DNA of 64,000 bases from Chloroflexota bacterium (GTDB lineage: Bacteria; Chloroflexota; Anaerolineae; Promineifilales; Promineifilaceae). Below the pieces are notes generated by a model. It saw only the letters and a program-made list of their open reading frames with translations. It did not search any database and was not told the origin of the DNA. Location: the NCBI GenBank assembly GCA_017993775.1, contig JAGOMA010000026.1:1-64000 (forward strand), written 5' to 3'. The position numbers and the translations under genes are program-made. Of this stretch, positions 17,132 to 25,444 are shown one piece after another; the first letter of the stretch is position 1; each line of letters begins with the position of its first letter.

Positions 17132-17334
17132 CTCATACCTCCTGTTACTCTCATGCGTTGGGGTCAGAATAAAACGTCTCTGTTCATACTTCTTTTAAGC
17201 AGATTACCATGCGGGTGAAACATGCTGATGGACGGAAAACCAACGGCCGTTCCACGAACATCCTTCATGTCTTTCTTAACGATGAACGGCCGGCAAAAGT
17301 TCCCGATTTTTAGCAAACAGCGCCGTTTGCCAGA

Positions 17335-17369
17335 AACAAAAAAGGGGCGGCCTGTCTGGGCCACCCCTT
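17335..17369 (-). terminator. Terminator for the beta-helix surface protein gene
   Basis: Minus-strand stem AAGGGGTGGCCC pairs with GGCCGCCCCTT and is followed by a T-run. Confidence 0.75.
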
Positions 17370-17405
17370 GAGTGAGAGGGCGAAAATTGTTTACACAGAC
17401 AACAG

Positions 17406-19082
17406 CTATGCTCGACGGCGGCGCACAGCCACGAACGTCATGCCGGCCATTAAGGCCAACAGGACAGCAACCGGCCAGAGCGCGGAGCTGGATTGCTGGC
17501 TAAAACTTTGCAGAGAAACGGCCGTTGGGTCCACCTCATTACCCACCATAAAATGACCATCGCGGGCAACGCTGGCGGTTACAGAACAGCCAGCCGTCGT
17601 GCAAAAAACGTTTTGGTAATCCCAGCAAGCAGTATTACTCGCTGGCGAACATTCTAAAGGATCCGTAATCGAATACAAACGGAAGCCGGTCGGCCCGGGC
17701 GTAACCGAATCGCCTACAATTGTAATCAATCCGGAAAGCGCGCTTGCCCGCGTGCCGCAGGCCGCATAATAATCCGAAACGCGCGCGCCTAAACCTTCAA
17801 CCGTCCCGTTGCCAAACGGATTATTCACCCGACCCATGCCCACAATCACCTGAGTGCCGCCATTATCGGCCAAAGATGCCGCATCCAGTGTCAGAGCGCC
17901 GGCCCCTTCACTGTAGCTGACCACAGGGGCGCCCAATCGCTCTGTGAAATCTGTGCCAAACCCGGAGATAGTTGAAGCGCTCCAATAGTTACAGGTAACA
18001 TTGGATGTACCCGCAGATTTGGTGGCCGCATTGGCGCCCAGGTTGGTGTTAATGTTGTTCGCAAAAGCGTACAACGTACCGCCCGTCTGATCGAAGGCCT
18101 TTTGGTTGTTTTGGAATCCATTACCATGAGCAATCAATGCCCCATTCGAAACGCGCAGCGCCGAACTTCCGACAGCGACAAAATCACGAACAGTCGTAAA
18201 AGAATCCTGAACAATGGTTGTGCCCGCACCGGATTGCAGAATACCGGCTGACCGCGAACCAACCGCACACGTTCCATCTAAAGTTACCGTGCTGAATGTC
18301 AAAATGCCGCTGCTCTGATTATCAATCATGGCCCCGCTGCAAGTGCCGCCGCCATTCTCAATAATCGGGCTGTTAAATCCAGAAACCGTCACGCTCTTGC
18401 TGCCGGTCAGGGCTGCAACCACCCCGCCACCCTGTGAATAAGTGCCATAAATAAAAACAGTTCCGTTATCAGCCACATTCGTAAAGGCTTGCTGCAAAGC
18501 AGTCGTGCCGCTGTAGCAAGGCGCGTTGCCGCCGCAAGCGGTGTCATTGGAAACGTAAACATCTGTAGCCGCAGCCGCAATGGTCAGGCTGGTAGAAAAC
18601 CCGTCCGTCAGAACCGCGTCTTCTAGCTGCAAAATATCCACCGGATACACACCATTCGCACTCGAGACTGTGCCGGCAAAATCTACATTCTCGCCCAACA
18701 GTTTGGCGAACGCATCTGGCGTACCCGCATATTCTGTTCTCCGACCAGAACCCATGGCAGGACAAGTTCCTACCCCACTATCAAGCCCCTGATAACCACG
18801 CGTATAAGTCGTGGAACGAGTCCCAGTCACGGATACCGGAAATATGGAATCCATGCCAGAATCTGAATAATAGAAACAAAGGCCAACTGTTGTCGTGGCC
18901 GATGCGGCCTTTAGATTGTCAATGTTGAGCGTAGTGCTACCGCCGGTTGCGATGGAACTGGGGACAAAATAGGCACTGCCAATGGTAGCAGGCTCGTTTG
19001 TTTGCGCCGCCACGCTAGATACAGCGGAAAATAACATCACAATAAGAATCAATAAGACCACAGCTTGCTTTCGATTTGCCAT
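17406..19082 (-). CDS. Surface-anchored parallel beta-helix protein
   Basis: 558 aa; AAGGAG 7 nt before the start. A signal peptide (residues 1-27, ending ...SSVAAQ) leads into beta-rich sequence. The middle (about residues 170-370) reads like a right-handed beta-helix of the pectate-lyase/adhesin type: repeated short strands such as GTVFIYGTYSQ, KSVTVSGFNSPIIENGGG, GILTFSTVTLDG, GTTIVQDSF and GALIAHGNGF. It closes with a membrane helix and basic tail (LWPVAVLLALMAGMTFVAVRRRRA), a sortase- or exosortase-like anchor without a motif I can name. No catalytic residues seen. Likely a cell-wall or sheath component; function inferred only. Confidence 0.75.
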   Translation of the reverse strand: MANRKQAVVLLILIVMLFSAVSSVAAQTNEPATIGSAYFVPSSIATGGSTTLNIDNLKAASATTTVGLCFYYSDSGMDSIFPVSVTGTRSTTYTRGYQGLDSGVGTCPAMGSGRRTEYAGTPDAFAKLLGENVDFAGTVSSANGVYPVDILQLEDAVLTDGFSTSLTIAAAATDVYVSNDTACGGNAPCYSGTTALQQAFTNVADNGTVFIYGTYSQGGGVVAALTGSKSVTVSGFNSPIIENGGGTCSGAMIDNQSSGILTFSTVTLDGTCAVGSRSAGILQSGAGTTIVQDSFTTVRDFVAVGSSALRVSNGALIAHGNGFQNNQKAFDQTGGTLYAFANNINTNLGANAATKSAGTSNVTCNYWSASTISGFGTDFTERLGAPVVSYSEGAGALTLDAASLADNGGTQVIVGMGRVNNPFGNGTVEGLGARVSDYYAACGTRASALSGLITIVGDSVTPGPTGFRLYSITDPLECSPASNTACWDYQNVFCTTAGCSVTASVARDGHFMVGNEVDPTAVSLQSFSQQSSSALWPVAVLLALMAGMTFVAVRRRRA

Positions 19083-19371
19083 TGTTTACTCCTTGGTTAA
19101 CAGGTAACACCTTTATTAAAAGTTTAAAAATCCCCGCCTCTTTTTTCTGACGCAGATGTAAAATGAAACAAATCCTATTGTGCCCTTTTGCAAGACAGAA
19201 TGAATAGTACCTCTGTACGTGAATGGTTTAAGAATGGTTATAATTTGGTTGGCTTTTACAGTCTCGTCTAGATTTCGTCGACCTTGACCCCATTTCCATT
19301 CAATCTGGAGGCTCTGCGTAGGAGTCTTGCACTTATTTCGTGGCAATAATTTGATATCAAGGAGCAACATA
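19083..19371. other. Divergent intergenic region
   Basis: 289 nt between the beta-helix protein (minus) and PrxQ (plus). AT-rich; a TATAAT at about 19239 on the plus strand has no good -35. I see no hairpin or repeat of the window's families. Confidence 0.4.
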
Positions 19372-19830
19372 ATGATAGAAATTGGTGAACTCGCCCCAGA
19401 ATTTGAACTTACGTCTGCCGAAAATGAACAGGTTAAGCTGTCTGATTTTCGCGGACAGCGGGTGGTGTTGTTTTTCTACCCGAAGGCGGCAACTCCCGGC
19501 TGCACCACACAGGCATGTGGCTTTCGAGATAAATACGCTGTCATCACCGAGCACAATGCCACGGTCATCGGCATCAGCCCGGATGAGCCAGCCGCGCTGG
19601 CCAAATGGAAAAGCGAAGAGCATTTCCCTTACCCGCTTTTGTCGGATTCTGACCATGCCGTTGCCGAAGCATATGGCGCGTGGGGCGAGCGAAAGATGTA
19701 CGGCCGTTCCTATATGGGCATCATTCGCAGTCACTTCCTCATCGACGAGCAAGGGAAACTGGCCGATATCCAGATAAAGGTCAGCCCGGAAAAAAGTATT
19801 GAATTGGCTTTAAAAGCGTTGGGGGGATAA
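19372..19830 (+). CDS. bcp: Peroxiredoxin, BCP/PrxQ type (thioredoxin-dependent peroxidase)
   Basis: 152 aa. Start 19372 follows AAGGAG by 8 nt. The peroxidatic Cys44 is in PKAATPGCTTQACGFRD and the resolving Cys49 five residues on, the atypical 2-Cys PrxQ arrangement. The threonine and the later Arg of the active site are also present. It reduces H2O2 and organic peroxides using thioredoxin in the cytoplasm. It is monocistronic and converges with the large membrane protein gene. Confidence 0.93.
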   Translation: MIEIGELAPEFELTSAENEQVKLSDFRGQRVVLFFYPKAATPGCTTQACGFRDKYAVITEHNATVIGISPDEPAALAKWKSEEHFPYPLLSDSDHAVAEAYGAWGERKMYGRSYMGIIRSHFLIDEQGKLADIQIKVSPEKSIELALKALGG

Positions 19831-19833
19831 AAA

Positions 19834-19854
19834 CTGCCAGCGAAGCGCTGGTAG
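19834..19854. terminator. Small stem-loop between convergent genes
   Basis: CCAGCG and CGCTGG pair around a 3-nt loop with flanking matches; no T-run. Weak candidate. Confidence 0.3.
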
Positions 19855-19861
19855 GGAACGG

Positions 19862-22800
19862 TTAATTTCTTAATCTCACTTCTGTTGGTAAGGGAACGGC
19901 ATCGTTGGGAAATGGTGCGCCATTTTTAGCAACGGCCGTTACCCTTTCCACCACCCCACCTTCTCCTGCCCCATAAAACCCAACCAGCAGATCATAATCA
20001 CCCGGCGGCGTTTGCCCCACCGCCAGTATCACCACATCTGTTACCACTTCACCGGTCTGCCATTGGCTGGTCGGGTAAGTATTGAACACCGGAAAACCGT
20101 CGTTTTGTGCCAGCGGCGGTAGGTCGCCAACCGGGTTAACCAGGTGAACAAAGCGAGTGTAATCGGTCTGACCATCGCGCAGCGCCTGCCAGATCAAGGT
20201 TACCGTCAACGTATCATCTTGCTTTTCCACCGTGTAATCTACCAGCGCAATCGCATCGCCGAACACGGCCGTTGCTTCTCCCACCACCCCTTCTGGCAAC
20301 TCAAACACCGGCTCATTTGGCGTAAATTCCAGGCCGCTTAATACACCCAACCGGCGCGTCAGCACGGCCGTTTCCAGCGCGCTCACGTCATACACCTGCG
20401 CCACCAACGGGAAAGGCCCGGCCGCCGGGTCCAATTCCGGCAAGCCCAAAGCCAGCCAGTCGGCCGTCCACTGCTCCGCCGGCCAGCCGCTGCTGGGCAA
20501 AAAGCCAAAACCCGGCTGGGTATCCAACTGGCGCAGCCACTGTCCCTGCGCATCGGTCAGCCGCAGCGATATGGCGTAATTGGGGCTCAACGGCCGTGCC
20601 GTCCACCACGCCAACCGCACATCCAAAACCGGCGCATCCGCCCGTACCGCCCCGCCCACTGCCCGCACATCCAGCGCCCCGCCGCCCCGCCCCGCCTCTG
20701 CGCTAACATACTCCTCCACCCGCAACGGCCGTAAAAACAAATCCCCGCGCGTCAAACCAGTCGCCGTTTCCGCCGGATAACCGGCCACAATCACGCGCGG
20801 CGCAAACAAACCAGCCGGCGCATCCGCCGGAATAGACAATACAAACCGCATAGACGCGCCTAGAGGTTGCGTCTGTTGTGCCATAGGTGCCGGAATGACT
20901 TCCGCCAGCAGCGACGGCCGTGTAATCGCCGGCGTAAACAAAGCCACACTCACCGGCTGCCCGGCCGCGTCGCCCAAATTTTGCCAGTTCAGAGTGATGA
21001 TCAGGTCGTCGCCCGGCTTCGCCTGCTCTTGGCTATACGAATAGCCGACCAGCGTCAGGCCATCGGCAAACAAGATGCCCGCCGGTTCATGATGCAGGTA
21101 GGCCATCTGGGCAAAATCCCAATTGAGATCGTCTCCCGCTGGCTGCGCTTCCGGCCACAACTGCGCGACCAGCGCCGCGATCAGCGCCGCGACCAGCAGC
21201 GCCAGCAAACCCAATGCCAGACCGCGCCCTGCTTCCCCCCAACGGCGCGGCCATACCAACCAGATCGTCGTCAACACGGCCGTCAACGACACCCATTCCG
21301 CGCCCGCCTGCACCGGCGTGCGTCTCAGGCGCAGGCTGATGGCATGGTCGCCCGGCGGCGCGTCGATTTGCATCAGGCCAGAACCGGCGGCTGGCGCAAC
21401 CACCACCGCCTCGCCATCCACCGCCGCCGTCCAGCCCGGCCAATACATGGTTGGAAATACCAGGGTTGCACCGGAAACGGCCGTGTCCACCTGCCAGATC
21501 TGCCGCGCCGCCCGCCGTTCAATCAGCGCCGCTTCCCCTTCTCCTGCCAATATCTGCACGCGGTTACGATCGCCGCTATTCAGCCAGGGGCTGGTGGATG
21601 GGCGCGGCTGCACGGCCGAAGACAGATATTCCGCGCTGACTGTGCTGCCAATGTTGCCACTGTACCACTCGTATTGGGCCAGCTTTTCGGCCGTTACGTC
21701 TGCGTCGGTCAGGCGCAGGTAATCGGGCCGCAGCCCGCCTAAAGCCGCCACGATCAAGACCAACGCCGCCAGAGGCGCAATCACCCGCCGCCCCGGCAGC
21801 AGCGCCAGCACGGCCGTGGCCAACGCCCCGGCCAACGCCTGCACCGACAAAAAGCGCCAGGGAAACTGCGTAAAATCTAGCAGCGGCAGGTATTCCCACA
21901 ACGGCCGTGACCACGGCGTGATCATGAACGTCGCCACACCAAAAGTGACCAGGATATAAAGCAGAAGTGAGAGGGCCGGGGTCCCTTCTCTTTGCGCCTT
22001 CGCCTCTTTGCGTCTTTGCGTTAAGAAAAACACGCTCGCCACAAGACCGGCCACGGCCGTGACCGCCTGCGCCAACCCCATACGAAACGCCTGCCCGCCA
22101 TCCACGCCATAATCAAACAAAGCCGTCGTTTGCACCAAATCCAGCCCACGAAAATGATTGCTAAAATGAAAATATCCCTCGGTCACCGGCCCCAACTGCG
22201 CCAGCCCCTTCTCCGCCAGCGCCGGAACAAAAAACCAGGCGGCCAGGGCGAAGGCCAGCAGCAGCCCTAGGAATGGAGATTGGAGATTGGAGATGTGGGA
22301 TTGGAGACGATTGCCGGGCGATTGGGTTTGGCGAGGCTGTGGTTTTAAAAGGAGATACAAAAGCAGGAAAGGCGAAAAAATCAACGCGGAAATATTATGG
22401 CTGAGAATCAACCCCGCATACGCCAACGCCAACAGCGCCACGCTTCGCCACTCCGCACTCCGCACTCCCCACTCCCCACTCCCAACTTCATCCGCCGCCA
22501 GCAGGACCAGGGGATAAAAAGCCATCGCCCAAAATTCGGCCAGCGAATCGCCGCGCACGTAGACGTTGACCATGTGGAAGGGCGCGGTGGTGTAAGCCAC
22601 GGCCGCCAACAGCCCGGCCCACGACGATTTGAACCAGCGCCGGGCCAGGACAAACACAGCCCCGGCGGCGACTATAAATCCGGCAAGCTGCGAAAGCTGG
22701 ACCGACTGGACATAGCCGAAACCAAGAAAACGGAACACGGCCGTCACATAAATCGACAACGGCGCGTAAAAATTAAAAAAGGGGTAGCCGTAGCCGTAAT

Positions 22801-23014
22801 TGGCGTCCGGCATCCAGCGCACCGGAAAATGGCCATCACGCACGGCCGTTTCCAACTGCTGCAACCGCTGCAACAAAAATGGGCTGTCGCCGCCGCCGCG
22901 TGTATTCACCAGACCTGGCCCAGACAACAGCGGCCAGGCGGCTAACACAGCGACGAAGATCGTAGCCAGCCAAAAAAGATGCGCAGAGGTGAGGGGGAAC
23001 CGTTTTTCGGACAA
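19862..23014 (-). CDS. Large membrane protein with 6-pyruvoyl-tetrahydropterin synthase-related (PTPS_related/YfhO-like) domain
   Basis: 1050 aa. The N-terminal 550 residues hold about 12-14 membrane helices of the GT-C/YfhO kind. The N-terminus (PLLSGPGLVNTRGGGDSPFL, then FPVRWMPDANYGYGYPFFNFY) is the signature of the PTPS_related membrane family, which despite its name is a presumed glycosyltransferase-like group. The C-terminal 450 residues are soluble beta domains resembling those of the 2149-5169 protein (GDDLIITLNWQNLG; TLTVTLIWQAL). Microsatellite stretches lie in frame in loops at 21985-22026, 22263-22345 and 22443-22490. It probably works on an outside glycan; acceptor unknown. Confidence 0.75.
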   Translation of the reverse strand: MSEKRFPLTSAHLFWLATIFVAVLAAWPLLSGPGLVNTRGGGDSPFLLQRLQQLETAVRDGHFPVRWMPDANYGYGYPFFNFYAPLSIYVTAVFRFLGFGYVQSVQLSQLAGFIVAAGAVFVLARRWFKSSWAGLLAAVAYTTAPFHMVNVYVRGDSLAEFWAMAFYPLVLLAADEVGSGEWGVRSAEWRSVALLALAYAGLILSHNISALIFSPFLLLYLLLKPQPRQTQSPGNRLQSHISNLQSPFLGLLLAFALAAWFFVPALAEKGLAQLGPVTEGYFHFSNHFRGLDLVQTTALFDYGVDGGQAFRMGLAQAVTAVAGLVASVFFLTQRRKEAKAQREGTPALSLLLYILVTFGVATFMITPWSRPLWEYLPLLDFTQFPWRFLSVQALAGALATAVLALLPGRRVIAPLAALVLIVAALGGLRPDYLRLTDADVTAEKLAQYEWYSGNIGSTVSAEYLSSAVQPRPSTSPWLNSGDRNRVQILAGEGEAALIERRAARQIWQVDTAVSGATLVFPTMYWPGWTAAVDGEAVVVAPAAGSGLMQIDAPPGDHAISLRLRRTPVQAGAEWVSLTAVLTTIWLVWPRRWGEAGRGLALGLLALLVAALIAALVAQLWPEAQPAGDDLNWDFAQMAYLHHEPAGILFADGLTLVGYSYSQEQAKPGDDLIITLNWQNLGDAAGQPVSVALFTPAITRPSLLAEVIPAPMAQQTQPLGASMRFVLSIPADAPAGLFAPRVIVAGYPAETATGLTRGDLFLRPLRVEEYVSAEAGRGGGALDVRAVGGAVRADAPVLDVRLAWWTARPLSPNYAISLRLTDAQGQWLRQLDTQPGFGFLPSSGWPAEQWTADWLALGLPELDPAAGPFPLVAQVYDVSALETAVLTRRLGVLSGLEFTPNEPVFELPEGVVGEATAVFGDAIALVDYTVEKQDDTLTVTLIWQALRDGQTDYTRFVHLVNPVGDLPPLAQNDGFPVFNTYPTSQWQTGEVVTDVVILAVGQTPPGDYDLLVGFYGAGEGGVVERVTAVAKNGAPFPNDAVPLPTEVRLRN
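21985..22490. repeat. Three in-frame low-complexity insertions in the PTPS-related gene
   Basis: 21985-22026 is TTTGCGTCTTTGCG-type sequence (protein TQRRKEAKAQREG); 22263-22345 is GGAGATTGGAGATT type; 22443-22490 is CTCCGCACTCCCCACTCC type (protein GSGEWGVRSAEW). All keep the frame and fall between membrane helices. Confidence 0.6.
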
Positions 23015-23023
23015 TCTGGCAGC

Positions 23024-23068
23024 GCGGGTGGGTGATGGCCCGCAAACGACGCGCCATCACCCACCCGC
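23024..23068. repeat. 16-bp perfect hairpin upstream of the PTPS-related gene
   Basis: GCGGGTGGGTGATGGC (23024-23039) is complementary to 23053-23068. It sits between the stop of the 23077-24387 gene and the start of 19862-23014. No T-run; may be a terminator or mRNA-stabilising element. Confidence 0.6.
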
Positions 23069-23076
23069 CAGAATAA

Positions 23077-24387
23077 CTAACTGGCTTGACGGCGCAGCAG
23101 CGCGAAAAGCACCGCGCCCAACAGGACGACCGCAGCCACCAGCATACCAATGCCGGCAATCGCCAAACCGCTAATACCGCCGCCGCTGCCGGTGGATGCG
23201 CCGCTGTCTGGCTGGCTGCTTGTGTCTGGCGTAGGTGAAACGGCCGCCACGGCCGTTGGCGTCACTTCCGCGCGAATGCGGCTGCCAAAAGCCACGCCAT
23301 ACGTCTGCCCAACCTGCACATCCAGGTCGGCATAATCAATCGTGGTCGGGTCCAGGCGCGGCGGCAGCACCTGCTTCACCTGATACCGGTCAGGAACCAG
23401 CCCGCTCTGGCAAACCGGCGTTTCCGTGCCGGTAGAAATTGCCTGGCCCACAATCGCCGTCGCATTGGCGATGGTAAACGTCACCCCGGCCATGTACCCC
23501 TCGTTGGGGTCTTGCACGCCGTTGCCGTTTTCGTCGTTAAAGGCATTCACGCAAATCGTGCCGCCTTCGGGCGTGGGTGATGGCGTCTCGGTAGGCACGG
23601 CCGTAAAAGTGGCCGTCACTTCCGGCATATTGGTAGCTGTCGGCGGAACTGGCGTGTTGGTAACCAACGGCGCGGGCGGCAGCGTAGGCAAAGGCAGCGG
23701 CGTGTTGGTCGGCGGCGGGCCAACGGCGATAACCTCGGCCGTATCGAACCACACATCCAGATGGGCGCGGCACTGGTTTACCCCGGCCACTGCCCAATTT
23801 GCCGACGTATACACGGAGATTTGCGTGCCGGTAGCCACCGCTTCCACGGAAACCTGCTGCCAGGTGTCATGCGGATTGGCGGAACCGCTCCACACGATGT
23901 CGCCATCGTACCAGATACCGCCATTGCCGCTGGGGTCGATGCCGGCGCGCACATTCATCGCCAAACCAGATTCAGACGGCGCGGGGAAATTGTCCATGCC
24001 GCCACGGCCGCGCGCGTAAAAAGTGAACCGATACGTGGTGCCAGGCGTCGCCGGGACATTTTGCCACATACCCGCGTGCCAGGTGTCCCACTGATTGCCT
24101 ATATGCTGGGAGGCGTTGCCGCTGTGGATCAACGCCGAGTTGAATTCGCCAGACCACTGTGGGCTTTTGACGTATGGATTGGTGCAATCGCCAAATTTAT
24201 CGGCGCTGCTGACCTCATCCCAGCGCACCCAATCTTGGGCCGCGCCATCTCCGCTGTACGGCTGTTCGAAGCCGGGGTTTTTTAACAGGCTGGCCTGCTG
24301 CATCGGGGCGGCGGCGCTGGGCGCGGCCGTTACCGATAATACCAGTGTGAGGGCCATTAGCCCTGCCAATATCAAAATCTTTTTCAT
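23077..24387 (-). CDS. Surface protein: carbohydrate-binding-like domain, Thr/Pro linker, SdrD-B-like domain, membrane anchor
   Basis: 436 aa. Signal peptide in residues 1-30. Residues about 35-215 begin LLKNPGFEQPYSGDG and have the look of a CBM-like jelly-roll domain (WQQVSVEAVATGTQISVY). A Pro/Thr linker follows (about 220-285), then ICVNAFNDENGNGVQDPNEG, the N-terminal strand of SdrD B-like/CNA-B-type domains. The end is a membrane helix with a short basic tail (LLGAVLFALLRRQAS). The next gene upstream on the same strand has the same B-domain and anchor, so the two are probably co-made surface proteins. Ligand unknown. Confidence 0.75.
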   Translation of the reverse strand: MKKILILAGLMALTLVLSVTAAPSAAAPMQQASLLKNPGFEQPYSGDGAAQDWVRWDEVSSADKFGDCTNPYVKSPQWSGEFNSALIHSGNASQHIGNQWDTWHAGMWQNVPATPGTTYRFTFYARGRGGMDNFPAPSESGLAMNVRAGIDPSGNGGIWYDGDIVWSGSANPHDTWQQVSVEAVATGTQISVYTSANWAVAGVNQCRAHLDVWFDTAEVIAVGPPPTNTPLPLPTLPPAPLVTNTPVPPTATNMPEVTATFTAVPTETPSPTPEGGTICVNAFNDENGNGVQDPNEGYMAGVTFTIANATAIVGQAISTGTETPVCQSGLVPDRYQVKQVLPPRLDPTTIDYADLDVQVGQTYGVAFGSRIRAEVTPTAVAAVSPTPDTSSQPDSGASTGSGGGISGLAIAGIGMLVAAVVLLGAVLFALLRRQAS

Positions 24388-24470
24388 CTCATTACCTCAA
24401 CAAATTTCTTTTATAACCATTCAGGTTTCTTTGGGAAGAGCCTAAGGGTTCCTATATTTTTAACTTCAGA

Positions 24471-24501
24471 AGATTTGTCCAATCTTGGAGATTGGACAAA
24501 C
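24471..24501. repeat. Diverged pair of AGATTGGACCAATCT elements
   Basis: AGATTTGTCCAATCT (24471-24485) and AGATTGGACAAAC (24489-24501), between two minus-strand surface-protein genes. A partial CCTAAGGGTT element is at about 24441. Confidence 0.5.
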
Positions 24502-24523
24502 CCGGGACCCTTACTTCACCAGT

Positions 24524-25399
24524 TTATTGCCGACGCGCACGAATGGCAAAGATTGCGCCGCCAGAAAGTAATACGGCCGTTAACGCCAACACCCCCCACA
24601 CCAACAAATTCGGACCAGCCGGGCTTTGAACGCCCACGACCGGCGGTGTCGGCGCAGCCTGCGCTTCAGCAACCACAGGAGGCGGTTGGTTTAATGCTGC
24701 GGGGGTGGCCGTGTTGGGCACGGCCGTTTCGCCTACCGTCGCCCCGGTGTAACTGCCAAATGTCAGGTCTATCACGTTACCCAATAGCAGCAGAACGGCC
24801 ACGTCGCCATCATTCGTCAGCGTTTCGCCGCGCCCGATGGAGCGCGTAATGCGATACGTGCCCGGCTCTAAAGTCAGGCAGTGCGGCTCCGACAGGCCAT
24901 TGGTAATGTAATTGGCTACCACAGCCTGCTCGGTAAAAATGGTAAAAGCAACCGCGCCGCGCAGCGGTTCGCCGGCTTCCTGCGCTCCGTCGCGATTTAA
25001 ATCATCGAAGGCGGAAAGGCAAACGGCCGTTTCCGGCAGCGGCAGCGGCGTGCGTGTAGGCGTCGGCGGCCCCAGAGTGGGCGTCGCGGTTGGCTCTGGC
25101 GTATCTGTGGGCAGGGGTTCCACCCGCCCAATCAGCAGCCGGTCGCCGGGTTTGACAATCGAGTTCTCTGTCAGCCCGTTTAAGTCGAATAGGGTTTGTA
25201 AGGTGATACCGGCGCGTGCGGCAATGCTCCACATGGAATCGTTTACCTGCACTTCCACATAAATGTTGCCTTCAGCGTCTGGGGTGGGCGTGGGAAAGGT
25301 TTGCGCCAGCAGCGGCAACGGCCGTCCGGCCAGCCCAAGCAAAACGCCCATACCAAGCAGAAAAAACAGAACCCGCAGCATATCCCTAAGCGTACCCAT
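24524..25399 (-). CDS. LysM surface protein with SdrD-B-like domain and membrane anchor
   Basis: 291 aa. Signal peptide or N-terminal anchor in residues 1-33. A LysM domain spans about 47-91 (VQVNDSMWSIAARAGITLQT...IVKPGDRLLIG), which usually binds peptidoglycan or chitin-like glycans. A Thr/Pro linker follows, then a B-like domain (CLSAFDDLNRDGAQEAGEP), a Pro/Ala linker and a C-terminal membrane helix with basic end (AIFAIRARRQ). AGGAG lies close before the start. Together with 23077-24387 it looks like a pair of wall-associated proteins. Confidence 0.8.
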   Translation of the reverse strand: MGTLRDMLRVLFFLLGMGVLLGLAGRPLPLLAQTFPTPTPDAEGNIYVEVQVNDSMWSIAARAGITLQTLFDLNGLTENSIVKPGDRLLIGRVEPLPTDTPEPTATPTLGPPTPTRTPLPLPETAVCLSAFDDLNRDGAQEAGEPLRGAVAFTIFTEQAVVANYITNGLSEPHCLTLEPGTYRITRSIGRGETLTNDGDVAVLLLLGNVIDLTFGSYTGATVGETAVPNTATPAALNQPPPVVAEAQAAPTPPVVGVQSPAGPNLLVWGVLALTAVLLSGGAIFAIRARRQ

Positions 25400-25444
25400 C
25401 TTCTCCTATTCTGCCCAACGCCCGGCGCACGATAGCCGTGCTGC

